In this document: piece by piece, positions 8,198 through 17,120 of the stretch
Layout: the number at the start of each line of letters is the position of its first letter
Position numbering within the stretch: the first letter of the stretch is position 1
NCBI RefSeq assembly: GCF_023073415.1
Contig: NZ_JADPJL010000068.1
Coordinates: 248,001-312,000 of the forward strand
DNA: 64,000 bases
From: Bradyrhizobium sp. 190
GTDB lineage: Bacteria; Pseudomonadota; Alphaproteobacteria; Rhizobiales; Xanthobacteraceae
Direction of reading: 5' to 3'
Notes under the pieces: generated by a model
Seen by the model: the letters and a program-made list of their open reading frames with translations, nothing else
What the model was told of the DNA's origin: nothing
Database searches by the model: none
Program-made: the position numbers and the translations under genes

Positions 8198-9805
8198 ATG
8201 GAAGCCAAGTTTCAGATCTTTTTGATCCTGCTCGCCGTGCTGGCAGGAACCGCGCTGCTGGCGCGCCGAATCAATATCGCGCCGGCGATTCTGCTGCTGC
8301 TCGCCGGCATCGTGCTCGCCTTCGTGCCGGGCATGCCGATGGTGGAATTGCCGCCTGAAGTGGTGCTGCTCCTGGTGTTGCCACCGCTGATCTATTCGGC
8401 GGGCGTCGCCATGAGCTGGCGCGAGTTCAAGGCCAACTTGCGGCCAATCGTTTTGCTGGCGGTCGGCTGCGTGATCTTCACCGCCTTCGCGGTCGCCGCC
8501 GCGACGCATTACCTGATCGGGCTGCCCTGGACGGTGGGCTTCCTGCTGGGCGCCATCGTCGCGCCACCGGACGTGGTGGCGCCACTGGCAATTGCGCGCA
8601 GGCTCGGCATGCCCCGCCGCATTCTCGTCGTGCTCGAGGGCGAAGGGCTCGCCAACGACGCCACCGCACTGATCCTCTATCGATTCACGGTGGCGGCAAT
8701 TACGACCGGAATGTTCTCGCTGCCCAAGGCGACCGGCACCTTCGCGCTTATCGTTGTCGCCGAAATCCTGTTCGGTCTGGCCGTAGGCTGGCTCTCGCTA
8801 CGCGCACGACACCGCGCGCGCGATCCGCAGGTCGAGATCACGCTGTCGCTGATTACCCCCTACCTCGCCTACTGGATTCCTGAGCATCTCGGCGGCTCCG
8901 GCATCCTCGCGACCGTGGCATGTGGCCTTTACATCAGCTGGAACGGCCCGCTGCTGATCTCGTCGGCGACGCGCCTGCAGGGCATTTTCTTCTGGGACCT
9001 CGTCATCTTTCTGATCGAAGGTCTGCTGTTCCTGCTCACGGGATTCCAGATGCGGCTGCTGTTCGAGAAATCGAAAGCGTTTCCGCTTGAGGATATCCTG
9101 CTCGCCACAGCGCTGGTCGCGATCATTGTCGTCGTCGCGCGCTTTGCCTGGGTTTATCCGGCAACCTATTTGCCGCGGCTGATCAGCGAGCGCATTCGCA
9201 AGCGCGATCCTGCTCCGAACTGGCGGACCACTTTCGTGATCTCCTTCACTGGCGTGCGCGGCGCGGTATCGCTGGCGGCGGCGCTGGCATTGCCGCTTGC
9301 GCTACCGAGCGGCGAGGCCTTCCCCCATCGTGACATGATCCTGTTCGTCGCCTTCGGTGTCATCTTCATCACGCTGGTCGGAATGGGTTCGGGATTGCCG
9401 CTGGTCGCACGATGGCTCGACGTCACAAAGGACGGCCGCAACGAACATCGAGCCGAGCATGAAGCGGAGATCGCGGCGCGCCGCGAGGCGCTTGCTGCGG
9501 CGCTCAAGTCGCTCGATGCCATCACAGACGACCGCGAACTATCCGATGAAGTCGTCAAGCTGCTGCGCGCGCGGCACGAAGTCCGCAGCAACCAGCTCCC
9601 TGACGTGCTCGATCCCGACGCCCACGATATCTCGGCGGCCGGCACCGCCCTGACGCGGGAGTTGATCGCAGCCGAGCGGAAATTCATCCACGTCCTGCTG
9701 CGCGACGGCAAGATTACCGACGAAACCAGACGGCGGATCGAGCGCGACCTCGATCTGGAGGAAGCAAGCCTGAGCAATCGGGAGTATCGGAAGGTGCCGT
9801 TGTAG
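8198..9805 (+). CDS. CPA1-family cation/proton antiporter (Na+/H+ exchanger, NhaP type)
   Basis: The protein of about 535 residues has some 12 membrane segments over residues 1-400 and a soluble C-terminal helix region from about 405 to the end. The core motif GAIVAPPDVVAPLAIARRLGM, with the adjacent GEGLANDATAL, corresponds to the ion-binding region of NhaP/YjcE-type exchangers. SFTGVRGAVSLAAALALPL is another family hallmark. It should exchange Na+ or K+ for protons across the inner membrane. ATG at 8198 follows a G-rich stretch. ATG at 8186 in the same frame adds four residues and cannot be excluded. Confidence 0.9.
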   Translation: MEAKFQIFLILLAVLAGTALLARRINIAPAILLLLAGIVLAFVPGMPMVELPPEVVLLLVLPPLIYSAGVAMSWREFKANLRPIVLLAVGCVIFTAFAVAAATHYLIGLPWTVGFLLGAIVAPPDVVAPLAIARRLGMPRRILVVLEGEGLANDATALILYRFTVAAITTGMFSLPKATGTFALIVVAEILFGLAVGWLSLRARHRARDPQVEITLSLITPYLAYWIPEHLGGSGILATVACGLYISWNGPLLISSATRLQGIFFWDLVIFLIEGLLFLLTGFQMRLLFEKSKAFPLEDILLATALVAIIVVVARFAWVYPATYLPRLISERIRKRDPAPNWRTTFVISFTGVRGAVSLAAALALPLALPSGEAFPHRDMILFVAFGVIFITLVGMGSGLPLVARWLDVTKDGRNEHRAEHEAEIAARREALAAALKSLDAITDDRELSDEVVKLLRARHEVRSNQLPDVLDPDAHDISAAGTALTRELIAAERKFIHVLLRDGKITDETRRRIERDLDLEEASLSNREYRKVPL

Positions 9806-9820
9806 GCGTTGTCTCTCCAT

Positions 9821-9944
9821 ACGTCGTCCCGGCCTTGAGCCGGGACCCATACGCCGCGGCTTATCGATAGGACGATCGGGTAGACACATTCTGACGCAAC
9901 GAACATCGGTGGCTATGGGTCCCGGCTCAAGGCCGGGACGACGT
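9821..9944. repeat. Long inverted repeat, GTCGTCCCGGCCTTGAGCCG family, copy A
   Basis: The left arm 9821-9853 (CGTCGTCCCGGCCTTGAGCC onward) is the reverse complement of the right arm 9914-9944, with about 60 bp between. Each arm also contains its own small palindrome CCCGGC/GCCGGG. It lies between the convergent antiporter and Rieske oxygenase genes. The same arm occurs at 12334, and a variant with CCCTGCG in place of CCCGGCC occurs at 57055 and 59298. Confidence 0.85.
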
Positions 9945-9960
9945 GATGAGAGTGTGCCCC

Positions 9961-11301
9961 CTACTCCGCCGCCGCGTTCCTGCCGGGACGACCGACATAG
10001 CCAGCCGCATCGCCGAACCGCTCGATCATGACTGTTGTGAGATCCTTGGTCTTGCTGGTTACGCAGGCGCCGGATCGCACGGCGTAGCGATCCTGATGCT
10101 TCAGATGCGGCGGCGCCTCACCCTTCTGCAGCGCGCGGGCGGTATCCATCACCAGCTTGCGGAAATGCATGATGCCGAGATCGGTCGGGCCGAGATGCTC
10201 GCGGGTGCGGTCGGCGATCGGACCCTGGCTGTCCTGCACGGCGGCGTCCTGTTCGGACACGCCCTTGATGCCGGTGTAGCTATTGGTCTTCTGCAGTTTG
10301 CGATCGATCAGGTAGTCGTTCGATTTGTTTCGCAGCGGAATGTAATTCTCGTCGACCTCCGACATCACGCCGTTGCCGCGGTCGTAGCCGTCGCGCTCGG
10401 CCTGCGTCAGCGGGCGCTCCGGATTCCAGGCATAGGTGAAGATCCAGCAGCTGGTATCGCTCACCGGAATGAAGCTCTGGCCGAAAATATTCTCACCCGG
10501 CATCGAACTCGGCGCATAGGCGTGCACCGGCATCAGGAATTGAGCGATGCGCCAATAAATGTTGTCAGTTCCCGTGAGCCGTCCGCCCGCGACCGTCAGG
10601 CCGGCCTCGTGCGGGTTGATCTTGATCACCGGGCGCGGGTCTTCGGCGATCCAGCGCATGTGATCGGTCGCGACCCGCGTCAACGGATTCACAAAGTGCT
10701 TCTTGATGTCGAGGATTTCGTTCTCTTCCTTCTCGAAGGAAAGATGCGCGAAGGTGAAGTGCGCGGTGTCGATCGAGCCTTCCAGCGCCTGCACCCAGTT
10801 GCAGTCCTGCCATTTCTTCGAGACGTAGCGATGTGAAGGCGGCACCAGCGCCATTTCCAGCGCGGGCAATTCGGGCACCTGCTCCGCCGGACCCATATAG
10901 GCCCAGATCATGTCGCCCCATTCGCGCACTGGATATGACTTGATGCGGATCAGGTCTTTTGCGTTGAGATCGGGATAGGAGGTCGGCATGTCGACGCAGC
11001 GGCCGTCGGTGTCGAATTTCCAGCCGTGATAGACGCAGCGTATGCCGCATTCTTCGTTGCGGCCGAGCCAGAGATTGGCGCCGCGGTGCGGGCAATATTG
11101 ATCGATGACGCCGACCACGCCGCGCGTATCGCGGAAGGCCAGCAGCTCCTCGCCCATGACGACGATCTTCTTCGGGGTCCCGTCGGCCTCGGGCAATTCT
11201 TCGGAAAGCAGCACCGGGATCCAGAAGCGGCGCAGCAGTTCGCCCATGCCGGTGCCTGCACCACTTTCGGTAAGGAATTTGTTGTCTTCGGCGCGGAGCA
11301 T
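9961..11301 (-). CDS. Rieske-type aromatic ring-hydroxylating oxygenase, alpha subunit
   Basis: The 446-residue protein has an N-terminal Rieske [2Fe-2S] domain with ligands Cys70, His72, Cys89 and His92 (QYCPHRGAN and IRCVYHGWKF). A catalytic domain contains DTAHFTFAHLSF, the mononuclear iron site (D/E-x-x-H-x4-H). The architecture is like phthalate 4,5-dioxygenase and related single-component-alpha (group I) oxygenases. GGAGG six bases before the ATG confirms the start. It lies 69 bp downstream of a TauD-type oxygenase gene on the same strand, likely one operon. No reductase or ferredoxin gene is adjacent, so electrons must come from elsewhere. The substrate is unknown. Confidence 0.92.
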   Translation of the reverse strand: MLRAEDNKFLTESGAGTGMGELLRRFWIPVLLSEELPEADGTPKKIVVMGEELLAFRDTRGVVGVIDQYCPHRGANLWLGRNEECGIRCVYHGWKFDTDGRCVDMPTSYPDLNAKDLIRIKSYPVREWGDMIWAYMGPAEQVPELPALEMALVPPSHRYVSKKWQDCNWVQALEGSIDTAHFTFAHLSFEKEENEILDIKKHFVNPLTRVATDHMRWIAEDPRPVIKINPHEAGLTVAGGRLTGTDNIYWRIAQFLMPVHAYAPSSMPGENIFGQSFIPVSDTSCWIFTYAWNPERPLTQAERDGYDRGNGVMSEVDENYIPLRNKSNDYLIDRKLQKTNSYTGIKGVSEQDAAVQDSQGPIADRTREHLGPTDLGIMHFRKLVMDTARALQKGEAPPHLKHQDRYAVRSGACVTSKTKDLTTVMIERFGDAAGYVGRPGRNAAAE

Positions 11302-11370
11302 GGGGCGACCTCCGATTGTTTTTGCTTTTGGCCAAGCTTGGCGCAGGAGGCGCGAGACGTCAACGCGTCT

Positions 11371-12264
11371 CTACACCGGCCGCTCCCCCTTCACCGTCAC
11401 CCGCGTGCCTGACCGGGTGTGCGGCCAGTAGTCCCACATTGCGCGGTGCTGGGCGCAGCGGTTGTCCCAGAATGCGATGGCGTTTTCGGTCCAGCGGAAG
11501 CGGCACTGGAACAGCGGGTTTTCCGCGTGCTGGTAGAGATAGGCCAGCATGGCGTCGCTCTCGTCGCGAGGGATACCGACAATAAAGCGGGTGAAGCCAC
11601 GGTTGACGTAAAGCGCTTTCTTAGCCGTCACCGGATGCGTGCGCACTACCGGGTGTTCCGCACGCGGATATTCCACCCGGTCAGCGACGCCGTAATTGGC
11701 ATAGAGCCCGCGATAGGTCTGCTCGCCGTCATGCAGCGCGGTGAGACCGTCGAGATAGGTCTTCATCCGGTCCGACAGCGCCTCGTAGGCGGCGTACATG
11801 TTCGCGAACAGCGTGTCGCCGCCGCGCGGCGGGCACTGCTTGATGTAGAGGATCGATCCCATCGGCGGCTCGGCGTCGCAGGAGACGTCGGTGTGCCAGC
11901 CCTCGCCATTGGCGCGCGGGGAATCCTTGTCGGCGTAGATCTTCATCAGCGCCGGGTCGCCCTCGTTGGGCGCCGCCGGATGCACATGCAATTCGCCGAA
12001 CTTGCGGCCGAAGGCGAGATGTTGGGCCGCGGTGATGTGCTGGTCGCGGAAGAAGATCACGAGGTTTTCGGCGAGCGCGCGATGGATCTCGTCCATCTGG
12101 CGATTGGAGCGCGAATCGTCCGAGACGAGCTTGCCGATATCGACGCCTGAGATTTCCGCACCGATGATCGGGGTGAGTTTCTCGACGCTGATGGTCTCGT
12201 AGGGGTCGGTGTCGCCGGATACGTGCCTGTAACGGGGGCCTTGCTTGCCGGACAACGAAGACAT
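11371..12264 (-). CDS. TauD/TfdA-family 2-oxoglutarate-dependent dioxygenase
   Basis: Enzymes of this family couple oxidative decarboxylation of 2-oxoglutarate to hydroxylation of sulfonates, phenoxyacids or similar acids. The 297-residue length is typical. The iron ligands are His124 and Asp126 in GWHTDVSCD, with the distal His in the CAQHRAMWDYWPH region. The oxoglutarate-binding Arg lies near HTRSGTRV. GGGAGAG precedes the ATG by about seven bases. It is probably the first gene of an operon with the Rieske oxygenase. True TauD is usually beside tauABC, which is absent, so taurine is only one possible substrate. Confidence 0.9.
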   Translation of the reverse strand: MSSLSGKQGPRYRHVSGDTDPYETISVEKLTPIIGAEISGVDIGKLVSDDSRSNRQMDEIHRALAENLVIFFRDQHITAAQHLAFGRKFGELHVHPAAPNEGDPALMKIYADKDSPRANGEGWHTDVSCDAEPPMGSILYIKQCPPRGGDTLFANMYAAYEALSDRMKTYLDGLTALHDGEQTYRGLYANYGVADRVEYPRAEHPVVRTHPVTAKKALYVNRGFTRFIVGIPRDESDAMLAYLYQHAENPLFQCRFRWTENAIAFWDNRCAQHRAMWDYWPHTRSGTRVTVKGERPV

Positions 12265-12333
12265 GGGCGCTCTCCCAACCGTTCTTGATTAGGACCATCG
12301 TAGCTCAGGCGATGACGAGCGCAATGCAATAGG

Positions 12334-12457
12334 TGTCGTCCCGGCCTTGAGCCGGGACCCATAACCACAGGAGCACGTTGTTGTGAAAGCTGGAGCCACA
12401 GCCCGGCATAACCACAGAGTTCTGTGGTTATGGGTCCCCGCTTTCGCGGGGACGACG
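12334..12457. repeat. Long inverted repeat, GTCGTCCCGGCC family, copy B
   Basis: The left arm 12334-12370 reads GTCGTCCCGGCCTTGAGCC then GGGACCCATAACCACAG. The right arm 12423-12457 is CTGTGGTTATGGGTCCCC, then a GCTTTCGC hairpin and GGGGACGACGG. The outer parts pair, while the hairpin heads of the two arms belong to different subtypes. It lies upstream of the TauD gene and downstream of ispG, both on the minus strand. Confidence 0.8.
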
Positions 12458-12465
12458 GAGAAATA

Positions 12466-13752
12466 CTACTCCGCCGCCGTCGTCTCCGGCGCCTTGCTGC
12501 CCGCGCCATAGCGCTGGTCGATATAATCGATCACCAGCGCCTTGAAGTCGGCTGCAATGCTCGGCCCACGCAGGGTGCGGAACTTCTTGCCGTCGACGAA
12601 GACGGGCGCGGCCGGCGCTTCGCCGGTGCCGGGCAAGGAGATGCCGATATTGGCGTGCTTGGATTCGCCGGGGCCGTTGACGATGCAACCCATGACGGCG
12701 ACGTTGAGGGTTTCGACGCCGGGATATTGCGTCTTCCAGCCCGGCATTTCCTCGCGGATGAAATCCTGGATCGAGCGCGCCAGTTCCTGGAACGTGGTCG
12801 AGGTGGTGCGGCCGCAGCCGGGGCATGCCGCAACCAGCGGCACGAAGGTGCGGAAACCCATGGTCTGCAGTAGTTCCTGTGCGACCTGAACTTCCAGCGT
12901 GCGGTCGCCGCCGGGCTCGGGGGTGAGCGAAATACGGATGGTGTCGCCGATGCCGTCCTGCAAGAGGATGCCGAGCGCGGCGGACGACGCCACGATGCCC
13001 TTCGATCCCATGCCGGCTTCGGTGAGGCCGAGATGGATCGCGTAATCCGAACGCGAGGCGAGCGTCTGGTAGACCGCGATCAGGTCCTGCACGGCGGAAA
13101 CTTTTGCCGAAAGAATCATCTTGTTCTTGGGCATGCCGAGCTCTTGCGCCCGCGCCGCCGACAGCAAGGCCGACTGCACCATGGCTTCGCGGGTCACCGC
13201 GCGTGCATCGCGCGGGTTCGCAGAAGCCGTGTTCTCGTCCATTAGCTTGGTCAGCAGCTCCTGATCGAGCGAACCCCAATTGGCGCCGATTCGGACCGCC
13301 TTGTTGTTCTTGTTCGCGATCTCGATGATGTCGGCGAACTGGGTGTCACGCTTGTTCTTGAAGCCTACATTGCCGGGATTGATGCGGTACTTGTCGAGCG
13401 CCTCGGCGCAGGCCGGATAGTCGGCGAGCAGCTTGTGGCCGATATAGTGGAAGTCGCCGATCAGGGGCGTGGTGATGCCGCGCTTGCGCAGGCCATCGCG
13501 AATGTGCGGAACGGCGGCGGCGGCCTCGTCGCGGTCGACCGTGATGCGCACCATTTCCGATCCGGCGCGCGACAGTGCCGCGACCTGCGCGATCGTGCCA
13601 TCGACATCGGCGGTGTCGGTATTGGTCATCGACTGGACGACGATCGGCGCACCCCCGCCGACGGCAACATTGCCGACCATGACCTGGGTGGTTTTATGCC
13701 GGGCGCGGGGGCCTGCGACGTCGTCTTGCGGAATTATTTCGGGCTTGTTCAT
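12466..13752 (-). CDS. ispG: 4-hydroxy-3-methylbut-2-enyl-diphosphate synthase IspG (GcpE)
   Basis: IspG converts 2-C-methyl-D-erythritol 2,4-cyclodiphosphate to HMBPP, the penultimate step of the MEP isoprenoid pathway. The N-terminal TIM barrel starts HKTTQVMVGNVAVGGGAPI then VQSMTNTDTADVDGT. The C-terminal iron-sulfur domain has two Cys in CPGCGRT, the third in GCIVNGPGE, and the Glu ligand in the same motif. The start at 13752 (MNKPEI) has GAGG four bases ahead and resembles related proteins. An ATG at 13782 in the same frame would add ten residues. The C-terminal extension after the Fe-S domain is of the alphaproteobacterial type. Confidence 0.96.
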   Translation of the reverse strand: MNKPEIIPQDDVAGPRARHKTTQVMVGNVAVGGGAPIVVQSMTNTDTADVDGTIAQVAALSRAGSEMVRITVDRDEAAAAVPHIRDGLRKRGITTPLIGDFHYIGHKLLADYPACAEALDKYRINPGNVGFKNKRDTQFADIIEIANKNNKAVRIGANWGSLDQELLTKLMDENTASANPRDARAVTREAMVQSALLSAARAQELGMPKNKMILSAKVSAVQDLIAVYQTLASRSDYAIHLGLTEAGMGSKGIVASSAALGILLQDGIGDTIRISLTPEPGGDRTLEVQVAQELLQTMGFRTFVPLVAACPGCGRTTSTTFQELARSIQDFIREEMPGWKTQYPGVETLNVAVMGCIVNGPGESKHANIGISLPGTGEAPAAPVFVDGKKFRTLRGPSIAADFKALVIDYIDQRYGAGSKAPETTAAE

Positions 13753-14016
13753 GGGGCCTCGAATATCAGGTTTTGATGACATTCACCAAGGGGGTGGCGA
13801 ACGGTCTGTGCGCCCCGTCACATGGGGATTTTTACGTTGTACATTCAATAGCTTAGGCCAGCCGCAGCGGCCAAAAGCAAGGCAAAAGACCTCGTCTTCC
13901 GTTAACCGCTATATTGGACAGGAATCGCCGAATTGAAAGGGCAAGCGCATTTCCCGGCCGCCTTTTCATAGCCCGATGCGGGCCCTAGCATCAGCTAAAA
14001 TCGCGGGAGGCCAATC

Positions 14017-14892
14017 ATGTCGGGGCGTAACGGGCTGATCTCTACAGCGGAACTCGCTGATATTCTGGGCCAGGCCGACCTGCGCCTGTTCGACTGCACC
14101 ACCTACCTCGAACCCGCGCCCGAAGGCCGCAGTCAGCCCTATCTCGCGGTGCCCGGACGGCACACGTTCGAAGCCGGGCATATTCCGGGCGCGGACTTTC
14201 TGGATTTGCAGGGCGAGTTCTCTGACTCCAGCACCGAGCTTCGCTTCATGATGCCTGGTGTCGCGCATCTGGAGCAGGCGTTCGGACGTCACGGCGTGTC
14301 TAATGAAAGCCAGGTCGTGCTGTACAGCATCGGCACGCCGATGTGGGCGACGCGGTTCTGGTGGATGCTCACATCGCTCGGCTTCGAGAACGTCGCGGTG
14401 CTCGACGGCGGCCTGGACAAATGGAAGCTCGAAGGTCGGCCGCTCGAAGCCGGACCGGCGAAGGGATATCCGCCGGCGACCTTCACGGCCAAGCCGAGGG
14501 GTGGATTTTTCGTCGACAAGCACCAAACGCTCGCCGCCACCGCCGACCGCAACACCGCCGTCGTCAACGCGCTCGGCCCGCAGTTTCACAAGGGCCTCGA
14601 GCCGAGCCGCTACGGCCGGCCCGGCCGCGTACCCGGCAGTTGCAACGTCTCGGCGGCCACGCTGCTCGACCCAAAGACCAAGGCCTTCGTCCCGCTCGCG
14701 GAAGCCGAAGCACAATTCAAGGCACAGGGCATTACGAAAGACAAGCGCGTGGTCGCCTACTGCGGCGGCGGCATCTCAGCGACGATCGACTTGTTCCTGC
14801 TGCACCAGCTCGGCTACGACAACCTCACCCTCTACGACGGCTCGATGGGCGAATGGGCCAAGGATACGTCGCTGCCGATCGAGACGGGGTAG
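14017..14892 (+). CDS. sseA: Two-domain sulfurtransferase (rhodanese / 3-mercaptopyruvate sulfurtransferase)
   Basis: The 291-residue protein has two rhodanese domains. The N-terminal one (about 1-140) contains GHIPGADFLDL and VLDGGLDKWK. The C-terminal one (about 160-291) contains the catalytic loop YCGGGISATID with the active Cys near residue 248. The loop CGGGISA resembles 3-mercaptopyruvate sulfurtransferases (CGSGVTA type) more than classic rhodanese (CRKGVT). It moves sulfur to cyanide, thiols or acceptor proteins. GGGAGG sits about eight bases before the ATG. The gene stands alone and is followed by a REP element. Confidence 0.9.
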   Translation: MSGRNGLISTAELADILGQADLRLFDCTTYLEPAPEGRSQPYLAVPGRHTFEAGHIPGADFLDLQGEFSDSSTELRFMMPGVAHLEQAFGRHGVSNESQVVLYSIGTPMWATRFWWMLTSLGFENVAVLDGGLDKWKLEGRPLEAGPAKGYPPATFTAKPRGGFFVDKHQTLAATADRNTAVVNALGPQFHKGLEPSRYGRPGRVPGSCNVSAATLLDPKTKAFVPLAEAEAQFKAQGITKDKRVVAYCGGGISATIDLFLLHQLGYDNLTLYDGSMGEWAKDTSLPIETG

Positions 14893-14913
14893 CACGCAAA
14901 CTCCGCCCTCTCC

Positions 14914-15003
14914 TCGTCATTGCGAGCGAAGCGAAGCAATCCATCGCTCCGCGAATGAGGAGAGATGGATTGCTTCGTCGCTTGCGCTCCTCGCAATGAC
15001 GAA
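14914..15003. repeat. REP element, CGTCATTGCGAGCGAAGCG family
   Basis: The left arm 14914-14942 (TCGTCATTGCGAGCGAAGCG, then AAGCAATCC) is inverted at 14965-15003 (GGATTGCTTCG, then CTCGCAATGACGA). This is a widespread bacterial REP type. It lies between convergent genes, where it could end transcription from both sides. Confidence 0.85.
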
Positions 15004-15025
15004 CTCGTGGCGGATTCCGATCCGC

Positions 15026-15964
15026 TTACGCCGGCAGGTTCGGATCCGGCACGACCTTCGGATCCGGCTTGTTCACGAGATAGAGCCCGGCAATGACCAG
15101 CAACGCCGCGACACCGAAGGCGATGGTCAGCGTATCGTGCAGGATGAAATAGCTGGCGACGACGCCGAACAGCGGCGTGACGAATGTGAAGGCTGACAGT
15201 TTGCTGGCTGAGTAGGTTTTCACCAGCGCAAACCACAACAGGAATGTCAGGCCCACCACCCAGAACGCCTGATAGGCCAGCAGCGACAGCGACAGCGGCC
15301 CGGGAACGTGGGTGATGGTTTCGTCCGATATCCATGCGGCAAGCGCGAGAATCGGAATCGATAGCGCCACCTGATAGCCGAGCCCTTTTTCCGCGGGGGC
15401 CTTGATCAGCGCGGTGGTCTTGACGATCAGCGTCGTGGTCGCCCAGAGCGCGCCGCCGGCGACGATCAGGAGGTCGCCCAGCAAGACCGTCGCGTCGACA
15501 TTGGCCTGGGGGACGCCGATCGCCAGCGCGACCCCGGCGAAACTCAGCGCCAGGCCACCCCATTGCGGCGCCCGCAGCCGTTCGCGGAGAAAGACATACG
15601 AGCCGAGCGCGACGAAGAATGGCGCCGTATACAGAAACACCACCGCACGCGATGCCGATGTCAGCAGCAGGCCGCGATAGATCAGCACGAATTCGATACC
15701 GAAGATCACGCCCGCGCTCACGCCGGGCCACAGGGTGCCGTCACGTTCGAAGAATTTCACGCCGCGGAACCAGCCGATCGCGAGCAACACCGGCAACGCG
15801 CCGACAGAGCGGATCAGCGCTTGCAGCATTGGTGGCACGTCCGCCAACACCAGCTTCACCGCGATCTGGTTGAACCCCCAACTCAGGCACAGCATCAGCA
15901 TCAAGGCGATGGCGCCCGGGGTGAGCGCACGCCCGGCGGACAGGTTTACTGGCTTGGACGACAT
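15026..15964 (-). CDS. EamA/DMT-family transporter
   Basis: The 312-residue protein has ten predicted membrane helices arranged as two EamA repeats. Helix 1 starts near residue 15, the second repeat starts near residue 160, and a short charged tail ends the protein. Drug/metabolite exporters of this family move amino acids, purines or other small metabolites. The substrate cannot be told. GAGGATAG four bases before the ATG supports the start. It is convergent with the sulfurtransferase gene and lies downstream of zur on the same strand. Confidence 0.88.
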   Translation of the reverse strand: MSSKPVNLSAGRALTPGAIALMLMLCLSWGFNQIAVKLVLADVPPMLQALIRSVGALPVLLAIGWFRGVKFFERDGTLWPGVSAGVIFGIEFVLIYRGLLLTSASRAVVFLYTAPFFVALGSYVFLRERLRAPQWGGLALSFAGVALAIGVPQANVDATVLLGDLLIVAGGALWATTTLIVKTTALIKAPAEKGLGYQVALSIPILALAAWISDETITHVPGPLSLSLLAYQAFWVVGLTFLLWFALVKTYSASKLSAFTFVTPLFGVVASYFILHDTLTIAFGVAALLVIAGLYLVNKPDPKVVPDPNLPA

Positions 15965-15999
15965 CTATCCTCGTGGCCGGCCTCGCCGCCGTGTTCTTG

Positions 16000-16485
16000 T
16001 TATTTTTGACAGTGGGCGCAGGTGCCGGCGATTTCGACGACGGAAAGCTTTGGCGCGAATCCGGACGCGCGCGCCGCCGCATTGAGACTTTGCGCCACGG
16101 GAGCCGCGGGAATTTCGCCGACGGAGCCGCAATGATCGCAGATCAGGAATGCCACCATAGAGGTCTCGTCATGATCATGCGCGCAGGCGAGGAAAGCGTT
16201 GCGGCTTTCGATCCTGTGGACGAGGCCATTTTCCATCAAAAAATCGAGCGCGCGGTAGACCGTGATCGGCGCCGGCCGCGGCATCGATTTGGCGAGTTCG
16301 TCGATCACCTCATAGGCGCCGAGCGGCCGGTGGCTCGACAGCAGCGCCTGCAGCACCTGGCGCCGGATCGGCGTGAATTTCTGCGTCCGACGCGCACAGA
16401 CCTCTTCCGCATGCGCCATCGCTTCCGCAGTGCAGCGGCCGTGATCGTGGTCGGGCGCGGGAAATGTCGGCTTCGTCAGGGTCAT
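16000..16485 (-). CDS. zur: Fur-family regulator, Zur type (zinc uptake repressor)
   Basis: The protein is 161 residues from ATG at 16485. A winged-helix domain covers about 25-100 (TPIRRQVLQALLSSHRPLGA, then ITVYRALDFLMENGLVHRIE). A dimerisation domain has HDHDETSMVAFLICDHCGS and a final CAHCQK, the two CXXC pairs of the structural zinc site. The His-rich start DHDHGRC and the sequence style fit Zur better than Fur. An in-frame upstream extension to 16605 has no family similarity and is rejected as the start. Zur represses zinc import genes when zinc is sufficient. No znu genes are nearby. Confidence 0.88.
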   Translation of the reverse strand: MTLTKPTFPAPDHDHGRCTAEAMAHAEEVCARRTQKFTPIRRQVLQALLSSHRPLGAYEVIDELAKSMPRPAPITVYRALDFLMENGLVHRIESRNAFLACAHDHDETSMVAFLICDHCGSVGEIPAAPVAQSLNAAARASGFAPKLSVVEIAGTCAHCQK

Positions 16486-16596
16486 ATCCCAATTTTGTAG
16501 CAGGTTTGAACGCCAATCCCAAAGCCCGTCCGCCGCTTGGTTCCCAGCCATGTGCTGGAAGCGGATCAGGCCATTGTTAACTCGCCATGCGGAATT

Positions 16597-16627
16597 CATA
16601 AGCAAGCTTATTATATCGCAAGCTTAT
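16597..16627. promoter_or_regulatory. Repeated operator upstream of the MarR-EmrAB operon
   Basis: GCAAGCTTAT occurs twice, at 16602-16611 and 16618-16627, 16 bp apart on the same face of the helix. The first copy is part of a near-perfect palindrome ATAAGC-AA-GCTTAT at 16598-16611. MarR proteins of such operons usually bind palindromes of this size over their own promoter. The second copy overlaps an upstream in-frame ATG, which favours the later start at 16641. Confidence 0.6.
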
Positions 16628-16640
16628 GGAGGCTGAGGTC

Positions 16641-17120
16641 ATGCGCGGTTCCGTGGATATGAACTTCCTGTTCACGCTCGGTGAGGTTCAGCGGATGATG
16701 CGCGCCTATGCCGACAGGCAGGCGGCGCGCTACGGCATCACCCGCGCGCAATGGGCGGTTCTGGCCAAGGTCGAGCGAACCGAAGGCCTGAAACAATCGG
16801 AACTCGCCGAGCAGATGGAGATGCAGCCGATCACGCTGACGCGGCTGATCGACAAGCTCTGTGACAATGGCTGGATCGAGCGCCGCGGCGACGAGAACGA
16901 CCGCCGCGTCAACCGCCTTTATCTGCGCAAGGCCGCGCGTCCCTTGCTCGGCAAGCTCGCCGGGCTTCGCTCCGAACTGACGGCGGCCGCGCTCGACGGG
17001 ATCAATCCTACTGATGCCCACCGCCTGCTCGACCAACTCGACCTGATCAAGGAAAACGTTCGCAGCGCGATCCAGAATCCGGCGAACGAGCCTCCTCGAA
17101 AGGAGCAGCGCTATGGCTGA
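16641..17120 (+). CDS. MarR-family transcriptional regulator of an efflux operon
   Basis: The 159-residue protein has the MarR winged helix at about 30-120, with ITRAQWAVLAKVERTEGLKQ, QPITLTRLIDKLCDNGWIER and the wing DENDRRVNRLYL. Such repressors release DNA when an aromatic or drug-like ligand binds. ATG at 16641 has GGAGG eight bases upstream. The in-frame ATG at 16626 lies inside an operator repeat. Its stop overlaps the EmrA start by 8 bp, so regulator and pump are one operon. The operator at 16597-16627 implies autoregulation. Confidence 0.9.
   Translation: MRGSVDMNFLFTLGEVQRMMRAYADRQAARYGITRAQWAVLAKVERTEGLKQSELAEQMEMQPITLTRLIDKLCDNGWIERRGDENDRRVNRLYLRKAARPLLGKLAGLRSELTAAALDGINPTDAHRLLDQLDLIKENVRSAIQNPANEPPRKEQRYG

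Noticed and set aside
9821..9944. Repeated palindromes considered as CRISPR
   Set aside because: There are only two inverted arms per site with no array of evenly spaced direct repeats and no cas genes.
16486..16605. 40-residue N-terminal extension of Zur
   Set aside because: The added residues match no Fur-family protein, and the extended start would lie next to the MarR operator.
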